From Prochlorococcus sp. AG-402-N21 (GTDB taxonomy: Bacteria > Cyanobacteriota > Cyanobacteriia > PCC-6307 > Cyanobiaceae): DNA of 44,282 bases. Both the position numbers and the translations under genes were made by a program. Below the pieces are notes generated by a model. The model had not been told where the DNA came from, searched no databases, and saw only the letters and a list, made by a program, of their open reading frames with translations. Location of the stretch: the NCBI GenBank assembly GCA_003216435.1, contig QCIW01000009.1, positions 1 through 44,282 on the forward strand. Direction: 5' to 3'. This document shows, piece after piece, positions 44,172-44,282 of the stretch; positions within the stretch are counted from its first letter, which is position 1, and each line of letters begins with the position of its first letter.

Positions 44172-44282
44172 CCTTATACAGGTGCTGCGATTGCTGAGCA
44201 TTTTATGTATCAAGGTAAGGCTACTCTTGTTATCTATGACGACTTAACTAAACAGGCTCAGGCATATAGACAAATGTCTTTA
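44172..44282 (+). pseudogene. atpA: Internal fragment of atpA (ATP synthase alpha), cut at the right edge
   Basis: 37 codons reading [37 protein letters not shown]: the alpha-subunit segment around the middle of AtpA, with no changed residue that I can recognise. The codons expected just before it (the ...LQYLA part) are absent and the sequence breaks at 44171. The segment therefore has no start of its own. The window ends while it is still open. It could be a truncated duplicate of atpA, or a junction in the assembly. Confidence 0.75.

Overview
The window looks like chromosomal DNA of a marine picocyanobacterium, most probably a low-light-type Prochlorococcus. The DNA is AT-rich. It carries cyanobacteria-restricted families (Ycf65/PSRP-3, cyanobacterial rpoZ, the DUF1818, DUF2811, DUF2839 and DUF3326 families). 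It also has an atpD-atpC pair apart from the rest of the ATP synthase genes, and many very small genes. Strain-level placement is inference.

Layout. 1-2.5 kb: end of apt, then a tightly overlapping minus-strand operon (secreted protein, 69-aa protein, phosphoribosyltransferase, nucleoside deoxyribosyltransferase) that looks like purine/nucleoside salvage. 2-5.4 kb: a ribbon-helix-helix gene behind tandem repeats, a decaying mini-RHH frame, an outer-membrane barrel, a small paralogous gene with a decayed partner, an A-type Fe-S-like protein and folE. 5.9-7.6 kb: a GC-richer selO gene. 7.6-15 kb: an accessory tract of mini-genes (26-116 aa), most of unknown function, including Zn-ribbon, Cys/Lys-rich and small membrane proteins, plus several broken frames.

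15-19.1 kb is an arsenate/phosphate cluster: arsR divergent from gap-arsJ, then pstS and a 61-aa gene. Three near-identical ATCAA-N6-TTGAT palindromes stand in front of gap, pstS and the 61-aa gene, suggesting one ArsR regulon. 19.2-20.35 kb: a cobalamin riboswitch drives a HupE/UreJ metal permease followed by clpS.

20.4-24.4 kb is a second accessory tract. It holds a four-gene mini-module whose parts recur elsewhere in the window, often decayed, and an EVE-domain gene with three truncated head copies. It also holds a paralogue of a 62-aa gene at 9.3 kb, a 45-nt palindrome with an alternative pairing partner, and a tRNA-like structured remnant.

24.4-44.1 kb is core genome: rpoZ, Hsp70-like, pyrR, gpmI-secG, groES-groEL, atpD-atpC, ycf65, a HAD hydrolase, pepP, a translationally coupled run (CNNM-type membrane protein, GTPase, nadD, nadE), ald and DUF3326. 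The last 111 bases are an internal piece of atpA that starts abruptly, without the upstream part of that gene.
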